Shown here one piece after another: positions 57,232-64,000 of a stretch of 64,000 nucleotides of DNA (the stretch's first letter is position 1; every line of letters starts with the position of its first letter). The notes under the pieces were generated by a model. It was not told the origin of the DNA. It was given only the letters and a program-made list of their open reading frames with translations, and did no database searches. Both the position numbers and the translations under genes were made by a program. The DNA comes from an uncultured beta proteobacterium (GTDB lineage: Bacteria > Pseudomonadota > Gammaproteobacteria > Burkholderiales > Rhodocyclaceae), in NCBI GenBank assembly GCA_903886975.1, contig CAISOB010000041.1, positions 1 through 64,000 of the forward strand, in the 5' to 3' direction.

Positions 57232-58359
57232 CTATTCGAGTTCGGCCGGCGTGGCGATGTAGCCGGTCACTTCGAGATCAAAACCAGTCATGCTCGGCAT
57301 GCGCCGTGGACTGGCGAGCAGTTTCATCTGGCGCACGCCGAGGTCGCGCAGGATCTGCGCGCCGATGCCGTAAAGGCGCGGATCCCACTTGGTTGCCGGG
57401 CGCTGGGCCGTCTTTGGCCCGCTCAGCGCGGCGAGAATATCCTGGCCCGTTTCCGGGCGCCGCAGCAGGACGATGACGCCGACTTCGGCGCGCCCCAGCA
57501 CCTGCTGCGCGAGATCGAGTGAAAAAGTATGGCGATCAGAATCGGAGTCGAGGAAGTCGAGTACCGAGAGCGGTTCATGCACGCGCACCAGGACTTCACG
57601 GTCCGGGCGAATTTCGCCTTTGCTGAGCGCCAGATGGACTTCATTCGATGTGCGGTCGGTATAGGCGTGCAGGGTGAATTCGCCGTGCACCGAATGGACC
57701 TGCTTCGAGAACGCGCGCTCGACCAGCGTTTCAGTCCGGCTGCGGTAAGCGATGAGGTCGGCGACCGTGCCGATCTTCAAGTGATGTTCCCTGGCGAACT
57801 CGACGAGATCGGGCAGGCGGGCCATGGCGCCATCGTCCTTGAGGATTTCGCAGATCACCGCCGTCGGCTGGCAGCCGGCCATCTGCGCCAGGTCGCAGCC
57901 GGCTTCGGTGTGCCCGGCGCGCACCAGCACGCCGCCCTCCTTGGCCATGATCGGAAAGATATGCCCAGGCTGCACGATGTCTTCCGGCCTGGCATTGACG
58001 GCGACCGCCGCCTGCACGGTGCGTGCGCGGTCGGGCGCCGAGATGCCGGTGGTGACGCCTTCGGCGGCTTCGATCGAAATGGTGAAAGCGGTGTTGTACG
58101 CACTCTTGTTGTCGCGGGCCATCTGCGTGAGCCCGAGCTGCTTGCACCGCGCCTCGGTCAGGGTCAGGCAAACCAGGCCGCGCGCGTTCTTGACCATGAA
58201 GTTGATCGCTTCGGGCGTGACGTGCTCGGCGGCGAGGACGAGGTCGCCCTCGTTCTCCCGGTCCTCCTCATCGACCAGGATGACCATGCGTCCGGCGGCC
58301 AGTTCAGCAATGATTTCCTCGATCGGCGAAATCGACGGCGAAGTGCTTAACGGTGCCAT
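57232..58359 (-). CDS. ribBX: Dihydroxybutanone phosphate synthase with degenerate GTP cyclohydrolase II domain (RibBX)
   Basis: The 375-residue protein has an intact N-terminal RibB domain (residues 1-205): [15 protein letters not shown]-like and [25 protein letters not shown]. The C-terminal half keeps the RibA fold, but the zinc site CLTGDVFGSLRCDC is replaced by [20 protein letters not shown], with no Cys. It should not hydrolyse GTP; a separate RibA must be elsewhere. This hybrid is known as RibBX in many proteobacteria. It is adjacent to ribE (0 bp gap) and 22 bp before ribH. Confidence 0.92.
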   Translation of the reverse strand: MAPLSTSPSISPIEEIIAELAAGRMVILVDEEDRENEGDLVLAAEHVTPEAINFMVKNARGLVCLTLTEARCKQLGLTQMARDNKSAYNTAFTISIEAAEGVTTGISAPDRARTVQAAVAVNARPEDIVQPGHIFPIMAKEGGVLVRAGHTEAGCDLAQMAGCQPTAVICEILKDDGAMARLPDLVEFAREHHLKIGTVADLIAYRSRTETLVERAFSKQVHSVHGEFTLHAYTDRTSNEVHLALSKGEIRPDREVLVRVHEPLSVLDFLDSDSDRHTFSLDLAQQVLGRAEVGVIVLLRRPETGQDILAALSGPKTAQRPATKWDPRLYGIGAQILRDLGVRQMKLLASPRRMPSMTGFDLEVTGYIATPAELE

Positions 58360-58971
58360 TTAGTGAGCCTCTATAGGGTCGGGATTGAGCATGCGCTCGA
58401 CATAGCGGGCGATCAGGTCGATTTCGAGGTTCACCCGACTGCCCGGCTGCAGGCCGCCAAGCGTTGTCGCGGCCAGGGTGTGCGGAATCAGATTGATGGC
58501 GAAGCACGCGCTGCGCACTGAATTGGTGGTCAGGCTGACGCCGTCGACGGTAATCGACCCCTTGCGCGCAATGTAGCGCGTGAGTTCCTGCGGCGCGCGG
58601 ATTTCGAGCAAGCGATTGTCGCCTACGGGGTCGAAGCGCAGCACTTCGCCGACGCCGTCAACGTGCCCGGCGACCAGATGGCCGCCCAGGCGATCAGCCA
58701 GACGCAGCGCCTTTTCGAGATTGACCGGGCCGGGGGCGTCCAGCCCGACCGTGCACGACAGCGTTTCCGGCGAGACGTCGACAAAAAAACGCTGATCCTG
58801 GCGATCGACGACGGTCAGGCAGACGCCGTTGCAGGCGATCGAATCGCCGAGCGCCACGTCGTCAAGAGCAAGGCGTCCGGCGTCGATGCTCAGGCGAACG
58901 GTCGGCGTTCCGTCGTTTCGCGGGGTCAGTTCACAGATACGGCCAACGGCGGCGATGATTCCGGAGAACAT
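58360..58971 (-). CDS. ribE: Riboflavin synthase alpha subunit
   Basis: The 203-residue enzyme starts at ATG 58971 (MFSGIIAAVGRI); an ATG four codons upstream is not needed. Two homologous lumazine-binding repeats are seen: GDSIACNGVCLTVV...VSPETLSCT, and GSITVDGVSLTTN...NLIPHTLAATTLG. It makes riboflavin from two lumazines. It is the first gene of this rib cluster. No FMN riboswitch precedes it; only 85 bp separate it from leuA. No ribD is present. Confidence 0.94.
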   Translation of the reverse strand: MFSGIIAAVGRICELTPRNDGTPTVRLSIDAGRLALDDVALGDSIACNGVCLTVVDRQDQRFFVDVSPETLSCTVGLDAPGPVNLEKALRLADRLGGHLVAGHVDGVGEVLRFDPVGDNRLLEIRAPQELTRYIARKGSITVDGVSLTTNSVRSACFAINLIPHTLAATTLGGLQPGSRVNLEIDLIARYVERMLNPDPIEAH

Positions 58972-59056
58972 ATTGCAGATCAATCAGATGGGCGCGTTCA
59001 GAGGCAGCGATTCTACCACGTTGCCGCAACGCGCCCAGCGTTGATCGCATCGCGGC

Positions 59057-60736
59057 TCAAGCCGCCTTGACCGCCGTTGCGCTCGCGCTCAGCCGATTGA
59101 CGCCGCTCATCAGCGCCTTGATCGACGCCGTGACGATATTTGCATCCATGCCCACGCCATAGCATTCGCGATCGTTGCCGGTCTGCGTGACTTCCATGAA
59201 GGCACAGGCTTTGGCGTCACCGCCCTTGCCCATCGAACGCTCTTCATAGCTGCGCACCTGCAGCGTGACGCCAAGCTTGCGCAGCGCATGGACGGCGGCA
59301 TCGATCGGGCCGTTGCCTTCGCCGATCAGCATGTGACTTTCGCCGTTCATCTCCACCGCCAGGCGAATGCCCTGCATCTTTCCATCTTCGAAGAGGTGGT
59401 GTTCGACGTAGCGGACGGGGCTCGCGGTATCGAGATAGGTTTGCGAAAAAAGCTTGTAGATATCGGCGGCTTCCATCTCGCCGCCGTGCTTGTCGGTATA
59501 ACGCTGCACCTCGCCGGAAAATTCGACCTGCAAGCGGCGCGGCATGACCACGTCGTATTCGGTCTCGAGCAGATAGGCGACGCCGCCTTTGCCCGACTGA
59601 CTATTGATGCGGATCACCGAATCGTAACTGCGACCGAGATCGGCCGGGTCGATCGGCAGGTAAGGCAGATTCCAGGGCGCGTCGCTTTCTTGCACCGAGA
59701 AGCCCTTCTTGATCGCGTCCTGGTGCGAACCCGAGAAAGCGGTGAACACCAGGTCGCCGACATAGGGATGGCGCGGGTGGATCGGCATCTGCGTGCAGTG
59801 CTCATAGTTGCGCGCGACTCCGTTGATGTCCGAGAAGTCGAGATTGGGCGCCACGCCCTGGGTATAGAGATTGAGCGCCAGAGTGACGAGGTCGACGTTG
59901 CCGGTGCGCTCGCCGTTGCCGAACAGGCAGCCTTCGACGCGGTCGGCGCCGGCCATCAGGGCCAGTTCGGCGGCGGCGACCGCCGTCCCGCGGTCGTTGT
60001 GGGGGTGCAGGCTGATGATGATGCTGTCGCGCCGCGGCAGATTGCGGTGCATCCACTCGATCTGGTCGGCATAGACATTGGGGGTCGCCATTTCGACGGT
60101 CGTTGGAAGATTAAGAATGATCTTCTTCTCGGGTGTCGCACCCCAGGCTGCAGTGACTGCGGTGCATACCTCGAGGGCGAAGTCGAGTTCGGTCGCGGTG
60201 AAATTCTCGGGGCTGTACTCGAGTACCCATTCGGTTTGCGGGTTCTGTTCGCAGAGCTCCTTGACGAGCTTGACCGCGGCGACGGCCATATTGACGACCT
60301 CGGTCTTGCTCATGCCGAAAACGATTTCGCGGAACGGCTTGGACGTCGCGTTGTAGATATGCACGATGACGCGGCGAGCGCCCTTGACCGCCTCGAAGGT
60401 GCGGCGGATCAAGTGTTCGCGCGCCGGCGCGAGGACTTCGATGGTGACGTCGTCCGGAATGTGCTGTTCCTTGATCAGCTTGCGAACGAAATCGAATTCG
60501 GTTTGCGATGCCGACGGAAAAGCGATCTCGATTTCCTTGAAACCGATCGCGCACAGTGTCTTGAACATACGCATCTTGCGCTCGGCATTCATCGGTTCGA
60601 ATAGCGCCTGATTGCCGTCGCGCAGATCGGTGCTCATCCAGATCGGCGCCTTGGTGATGACCCGGCCCGGCCATTGGCGATCGCTGATCTTGACCGGCGG
60701 GAAAGCCGCATACTTGGTGGCGGGTACTTTCAACAT
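59057..60736 (-). CDS. leuA: 2-isopropylmalate synthase (long form)
   Basis: A 559-residue enzyme of the long LeuA type: [58 protein letters not shown], and a C-terminal regulatory domain that binds leucine, ending in [29 protein letters not shown]. It condenses acetyl-CoA with 2-oxoisovalerate, the first step to leucine. AGGAG precedes the start. It is divergent from an Lrp-type regulator gene, with 171 bp between, suggesting leucine-linked control. Confidence 0.96.
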   Translation of the reverse strand: MLKVPATKYAAFPPVKISDRQWPGRVITKAPIWMSTDLRDGNQALFEPMNAERKMRMFKTLCAIGFKEIEIAFPSASQTEFDFVRKLIKEQHIPDDVTIEVLAPAREHLIRRTFEAVKGARRVIVHIYNATSKPFREIVFGMSKTEVVNMAVAAVKLVKELCEQNPQTEWVLEYSPENFTATELDFALEVCTAVTAAWGATPEKKIILNLPTTVEMATPNVYADQIEWMHRNLPRRDSIIISLHPHNDRGTAVAAAELALMAGADRVEGCLFGNGERTGNVDLVTLALNLYTQGVAPNLDFSDINGVARNYEHCTQMPIHPRHPYVGDLVFTAFSGSHQDAIKKGFSVQESDAPWNLPYLPIDPADLGRSYDSVIRINSQSGKGGVAYLLETEYDVVMPRRLQVEFSGEVQRYTDKHGGEMEAADIYKLFSQTYLDTASPVRYVEHHLFEDGKMQGIRLAVEMNGESHMLIGEGNGPIDAAVHALRKLGVTLQVRSYEERSMGKGGDAKACAFMEVTQTGNDRECYGVGMDANIVTASIKALMSGVNRLSASATAVKAA

Positions 60737-60907
60737 GATGACAAACTCCTGGAAATCGGCCGCAGCCTGTTGTAAGAATCATAGCCAAAGCGGCGCGGCA
60801 GGTGCTTGCGTTTTGTCGTTCTTCGCACGCTTGAAACGGCAGGGTATTGCGCACTACGGCAATTATGTGAAAGGATATTGCCGTTATCGCCAAATGGAAG
60901 AAATATC

Positions 60908-61369
60908 ATGGGAATGGATCGCTTCGACCGGCGGATTCTGCAGGTGCTCCAGGATGACGGACGCATCAGCAACCAGGACCTTGCCGACCGCATCGGCCTG
61001 TCGCCGTCGCCGTGCCTGCGGCGCGTGCGCGCGCTCGAGGAAGCAGGCGTCGTTACAGGCTACCGGGCGCTGCTCAATGCCAAGGCGCTCGGCTATACGT
61101 TGATGGCCCTGATCTACATTTCGATGGACAAACACACGCCCGAGCGCTTCGAGCATTTCGAAAAGGAGATCTGCAAGATCTCCGAGGTCCTCGAATGCCT
61201 GCTGGTGACAGGGCAGGACGCCGATTACCAGATCAAGGTCGTCGTCCGCGACATGGATGCTTTCCAGGAACTGCTGCTCAACCGCATTACGCGCATTCAG
61301 GGCGTGACCGGCGTGCATTCGAGCTTCGTCCTGCGCCGCGTAGTAGACAAGACGGCGCTGCCGGTTTGA
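60908..61369 (+). CDS. Lrp/AsnC family transcriptional regulator
   Basis: The 153-residue regulator starts at ATG 60908 with GGAAG upstream; a longer frame to 60806 lacks homology. The N-terminal HTH is DRRILQVLQDDGRISNQDLADRIGLSPSPCLRRVRALEEAGVV, and the C-terminal RAM/AsnC domain is LLVTGQDADYQIKVVVRDMDAFQELLLNRITRIQGVTGVHSSFVL. It resembles true Lrp. Because it faces leuA, it is a good candidate for leucine-responsive control of that gene. Confidence 0.92.
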   Translation: MGMDRFDRRILQVLQDDGRISNQDLADRIGLSPSPCLRRVRALEEAGVVTGYRALLNAKALGYTLMALIYISMDKHTPERFEHFEKEICKISEVLECLLVTGQDADYQIKVVVRDMDAFQELLLNRITRIQGVTGVHSSFVLRRVVDKTALPV

Positions 61370-61451
61370 GTATCGGGTCGCCACGGCACGTGCTTCTTGG
61401 CGAGTGTGCGGTTAAGATGTCGCCTCCGATCCCCCGACGCCGAGACCTGCC

Positions 61452-63110
61452 ATGCCCGTGAAAATCATCGAGACGACGCCGTCCGCTTACACTTACCCGC
61501 TGCTCATCAAGCAGCTCCTGCATACCCCGCTGGCGGTGGCTCCGGATCAGGAGATTACCTACCAGGGCAAGCTCCGCTACTCCTATCGCACGCTGCGCGA
61601 GCGCATTGGCCGGCTGGCCGGCGGTCTCTCCGCACTCGGCGTCGAAGCGGGCGAAACCGTGGCCATCATGGACTGGGACAGTCACCGCTATCTCGAGTGC
61701 TTTTTCGCCGTGCCGATGATGGGCGCCGTGCTGCAGACGGTCAATGTGCGCCTCAATGCCGAGCAGATCCTGTTCACGCTCAACCACGCCAGGGCCGATG
61801 TGCTGCTCGTCAATCGCGAATTCTTCGCGCTGCTCGCACCGATCGCCGCACGCCTCGAAAGCGTCAAGCATTTCGTACTGCTCGACGACGAGCAAACGGC
61901 TATCGACAGCCCGGTCAGCTTCGCCGCCGAATACGAGGCCTTGCTGGCCGGCGGCGATGCGGATTTCGCTTTCCCGGACTTTGACGAAAACGCGCAGGCG
62001 ACGGTGTTCTATACGACCGGGACGACGGGGCTGCCCAAGGGCGTGTATTTCAGCCATCGCCAGCTGGTGCTGCATACGCTCGGCGTGGCGACCTGCGTCG
62101 GCAGCGCGGCGGCCAACGGCCGGCTGCACCGCGAAGACGTCTATATGCCGATCACGCCGATGTTTCACGTGCATGCCTGGGGCTTCCCCTACGTCGCCAC
62201 GCTTCTCGGCCTCAAACAGGTGTACCCCGGCCGTTATCTGCCCGGAACGCTGCTGCAGCTGATCGATCAGGAGAAAGTCACTTTCTCGCATTGCGTTCCG
62301 TCGATCATGCAGATGCTGCTCAGCCACCCGAGCATCGACGGCATCGACTTGAGCCGCTGGAAAGTGCTGATCGGCGGCTCGGCGATGTCGCCGGCTCTGG
62401 CCAAGGCTTCGCTCAAGCGCGGCATCGATGTGCTCACCGGTTACGGCATGTCGGAGACCTGCCCGGTGCTGTCGGTCGCTCACCTGACCCGCGACGATAT
62501 GCAAAGTTCGCTTGACGAGCAGACCACGCTGCGTTGCAAGACCGGTTTGCCGCTGCCGCTCGTCGACCTGCGCATCGTCAGTACCGAGATGGCGGACGTC
62601 GCGCACGATGGCAAGGCGAGCGGCGAGGTCGTGGTGCGTACCCCGTGGCTGACCCAGGGCTATCTCGATGCGCCGGAGGCGTCCGAGGAGTTGTGGGCGG
62701 GCGGCTACTTGCATACCCAGGATATCGGCAATATCGACGCGCGCGGCTACGTGAAGATTACCGACCGGATCCGGGACGTGATCAAGACTGCCGGTGAGTG
62801 GACTTCATCGCTCCAACTTGAGGATGTGGTCGCGCGGCACGAAGCCGTTCATGAAGTCGCGGTGATCGGAGTTGCCGACGAAAAATGGGGCGAGCGTCCG
62901 CTCGCGCTGGTGGTGCTCAAACCCGAATTCGTCGGGCACGTGACCGAGCACGCGATCCGCAACTTCGCTGCGCAACTCGTCGAAAGCACCAAGATCTCGC
63001 GACACAGCGTGCTCTTGCAGGTGCGATTTATCGACGCCCTGATCAAGACCAGCGTCGGCAAGATCAACAAGCGCGAGATGCGCCAGGCGCAGGAAAAGCA
63101 TATGCTATAA
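61452..63110 (+). CDS. Fatty-acyl-CoA synthetase (AlkK/medium-chain type, AMP-binding)
   Basis: A 552-residue ANL-superfamily ligase: P-loop FYTTGTTGLPKGVYFSH, PMFHVHAWGFPYVA, YGMSETCPVLS, the hinge TDRIRDVIKTAGEWTSS, and the catalytic Lys in SVGKINKREMR. It activates a carboxylic acid to its CoA thioester. The closest remembered relatives are AlkK and the DmdB-like ligases; the substrate is probably a medium- or long-chain fatty acid. It is 82 bp after the Lrp-type gene. Confidence 0.92.
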   Translation: MPVKIIETTPSAYTYPLLIKQLLHTPLAVAPDQEITYQGKLRYSYRTLRERIGRLAGGLSALGVEAGETVAIMDWDSHRYLECFFAVPMMGAVLQTVNVRLNAEQILFTLNHARADVLLVNREFFALLAPIAARLESVKHFVLLDDEQTAIDSPVSFAAEYEALLAGGDADFAFPDFDENAQATVFYTTGTTGLPKGVYFSHRQLVLHTLGVATCVGSAAANGRLHREDVYMPITPMFHVHAWGFPYVATLLGLKQVYPGRYLPGTLLQLIDQEKVTFSHCVPSIMQMLLSHPSIDGIDLSRWKVLIGGSAMSPALAKASLKRGIDVLTGYGMSETCPVLSVAHLTRDDMQSSLDEQTTLRCKTGLPLPLVDLRIVSTEMADVAHDGKASGEVVVRTPWLTQGYLDAPEASEELWAGGYLHTQDIGNIDARGYVKITDRIRDVIKTAGEWTSSLQLEDVVARHEAVHEVAVIGVADEKWGERPLALVVLKPEFVGHVTEHAIRNFAAQLVESTKISRHSVLLQVRFIDALIKTSVGKINKREMRQAQEKHML

Positions 63111-63174
63111 AGTGGGCTCGAGCGCCGCGGCTTGAGTGCCGCGGTCTTGGCCCAAAGGCCGTTGGAGATTTCGT

Positions 63175-63678
63175 TTGCGCGCCGTGTGTCGCATTGCTCT
63201 CTTCTTCTGCATCTTCGTGGTGCCCATCCGTAGCGACGCCGAGTCGGGCTCCGAGCTCCGCAACTGGTTTAATGACCCGTTCTTCCAGATTTCCAATGCA
63301 ATCGCCGGCTGCCCAGTACCGGCGGGCCCCTTTGTTACAGCAGCAGAGCGCAATGCGCAAAGTCACCATCGCGCCGAAAGAGGGACGTCGTGCTGGCTCG
63401 CCGGAAAATGCAAGAAGCCAAACGCCTACGCCTACGATCGGGAAATTGCTCAGAACTTTCGGGCAGCGCTACGCAAACGAAACCCGTTCAAGAATTCAAC
63501 GCTTTGGGTAACTGTCCAAGGGCGACTCGTATTCATCGAAGGCTGTGTGCGCGACGAGAAGATCGAACACGACCTTGAAACTTTTGCCCGCGCCATCCCC
63601 TACGTCCAACAGGCAGCCGCGTTCCTCTATAAGGACTTGTCAAGTTCCCCGCCTTATAGACGCCTGGCACCGCCCTAG
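63175..63678 (+). CDS. Secreted BON-domain-like protein
   Basis: The 167-residue protein probably starts at TTG 63175 (MRAVCRIALFFCIFVVPIRSDAES), which follows GGAG by 8 nt and gives a good signal peptide; the TTG at 63136 would add a poor N-terminus. The C-terminal 70 residues resemble a BON domain (EIAQNFRAALRKRNPFKNSTLWVTVQGRLVFIEGCVRDEKIEHDLETFARAIPYVQQ). BON domains bind phospholipid, often in the periplasm. The middle has two further Cys (SCWLAGKC). Function unknown; family call is moderate. Confidence 0.72.
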   Translation: MRAVCRIALFFCIFVVPIRSDAESGSELRNWFNDPFFQISNAIAGCPVPAGPFVTAAERNAQSHHRAERGTSCWLAGKCKKPNAYAYDREIAQNFRAALRKRNPFKNSTLWVTVQGRLVFIEGCVRDEKIEHDLETFARAIPYVQQAAAFLYKDLSSSPPYRRLAPP

Positions 63679-63796
63679 ATAATCACCCGCTCGGCGACGC
63701 GAGTTCGCCGCATTGTCGGGTACCGACCAACGCCGCTGCGGGAGTGGAACGGGGGCGGGCACGACCGGTCGAATGGCCTTTCCCAAGGAGGTTCCT

Positions 63797-64000
63797 ATGT
63801 CACCCTACATCGACGCCATCGTGATTCCCGTTCCCCGGGCCCAGCTCGATACCTACAAGCGTATGTCCGAGGAATGGGGCAAGGCGCACCTGCGCTACGG
63901 CGCGCTCTATTATTCCGACTCGATCAGCGACGACGCGCAGCCCGGGAAGGTCACGTCGTTTCCGCAAGCCGTTCAACTCCAGGACGGCGAAGTGATCGCA
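63797..64000 (+). CDS. DUF1428 (YbaA-like) protein, N-terminal part (cut by window edge)
   Basis: 68 codons are visible from ATG 63797, which has a strong AAGGAGG site 5 nt upstream; the gene runs off the end. The sequence SPYIDAIVIPVPRAQLDTYKRMSEEWGKAHLRYGAL...GKVTSFPQAVQLQDGE matches the DUF1428/YbaA family, a small ferredoxin-like (dimeric alpha-beta barrel) fold of unknown role. Confidence 0.88.
   Translation, partial: MSPYIDAIVIPVPRAQLDTYKRMSEEWGKAHLRYGALYYSDSISDDAQPGKVTSFPQAVQLQDGEVIA

Noticed and set aside
58972..59056. FMN riboswitch before the riboflavin genes
   Set aside because: Only 85 bp lie upstream of ribE and none of the conserved RFN-element blocks is visible.

Overview
The window is a 64 kb piece of a GC-rich bacterial chromosome, most likely from a betaproteobacterium. 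Three conserved gene blocks support this: dacC-dat-ybeD-lipB-lipA, thiL-pgpA-pncC-recA-recX, and lptB-rpoN-hpf-ptsN-hprK. A TorF-type porin next to ubiK and yifB fits a Rhodocyclales or Nitrosomonadales relative, but the family assignment is inference. Coding density is high. I saw no rRNA, tRNA, CRISPR array, insertion sequence or prophage.

Region by region: 0-8 kb holds the end of a TorF porin gene, ubiK, then a roughly 4.6 kb accessory block (an unknown protein, a hybrid histidine kinase, a divergent OmpR-type regulator, a CopK-like periplasmic protein), then yifB and a Bcr/CflA exporter. 8.2-13.6 kb is a complete branched-chain amino-acid or amide ABC transporter (livK-H-M-G-F) with a lone HicA-like gene downstream. 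13.6-16.4 kb is a Cpx-like unit: an EnvZ-type kinase and OmpR-type regulator divergent from a Spy/CpxP-like chaperone. 16.5-20.6 kb is dacC-dat-ybeD-lipB-lipA. 20.9-28.9 kb is an alpha-2-macroglobulin/PBP1C pair. 29.2-31.2 kb is a cNMP-binding/glutaredoxin-like/thioredoxin-reductase-like fusion with a UBP-type zinc-finger protein. 31.5-36.6 kb is accessory: a lactonase, UroD-like and 2-hydroxyacid dehydrogenase operon, then a TAXI receptor and a membrane protein with a J-like domain, which end in the same C-terminal cysteine motif. A 60-codon arginase remnant lies beside them.

36.9-46.1 kb contains a VTT membrane protein, a DUF4197 protein, a second 2-hydroxyacid dehydrogenase, metH, murB, an unknown protein and pteridine reductase. 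The metH leader is the best regulatory find. A near-consensus sigma-70 promoter is followed by a SAM-II riboswitch aptamer and an intrinsic terminator whose T-tract ends about 12 nt before the start codon. 46-64 kb is mostly core: ttcA, a pseudo-cyclase/FHA protein, psiF, hprK, ptsN, hpf, rpoN, lptB, recX, recA (with a LexA box), pncC, pgpA, thiL, nusB, ribH, ribBX, ribE, leuA, a divergent Lrp-type regulator, an acyl-CoA ligase, a BON protein and a truncated DUF1428 gene.

The window shows no clear new defence system or large novel island. Its most interesting content is the metH riboswitch attenuator, the paired C-terminal C-x5-ILGLC motif, the redox fusion with its zinc-finger partner, the CopK-like protein that lacks most copper ligands, and the uncharacterised UroD-like operon. 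All calls rest on reading the sequence and recalling families; no database search was run.
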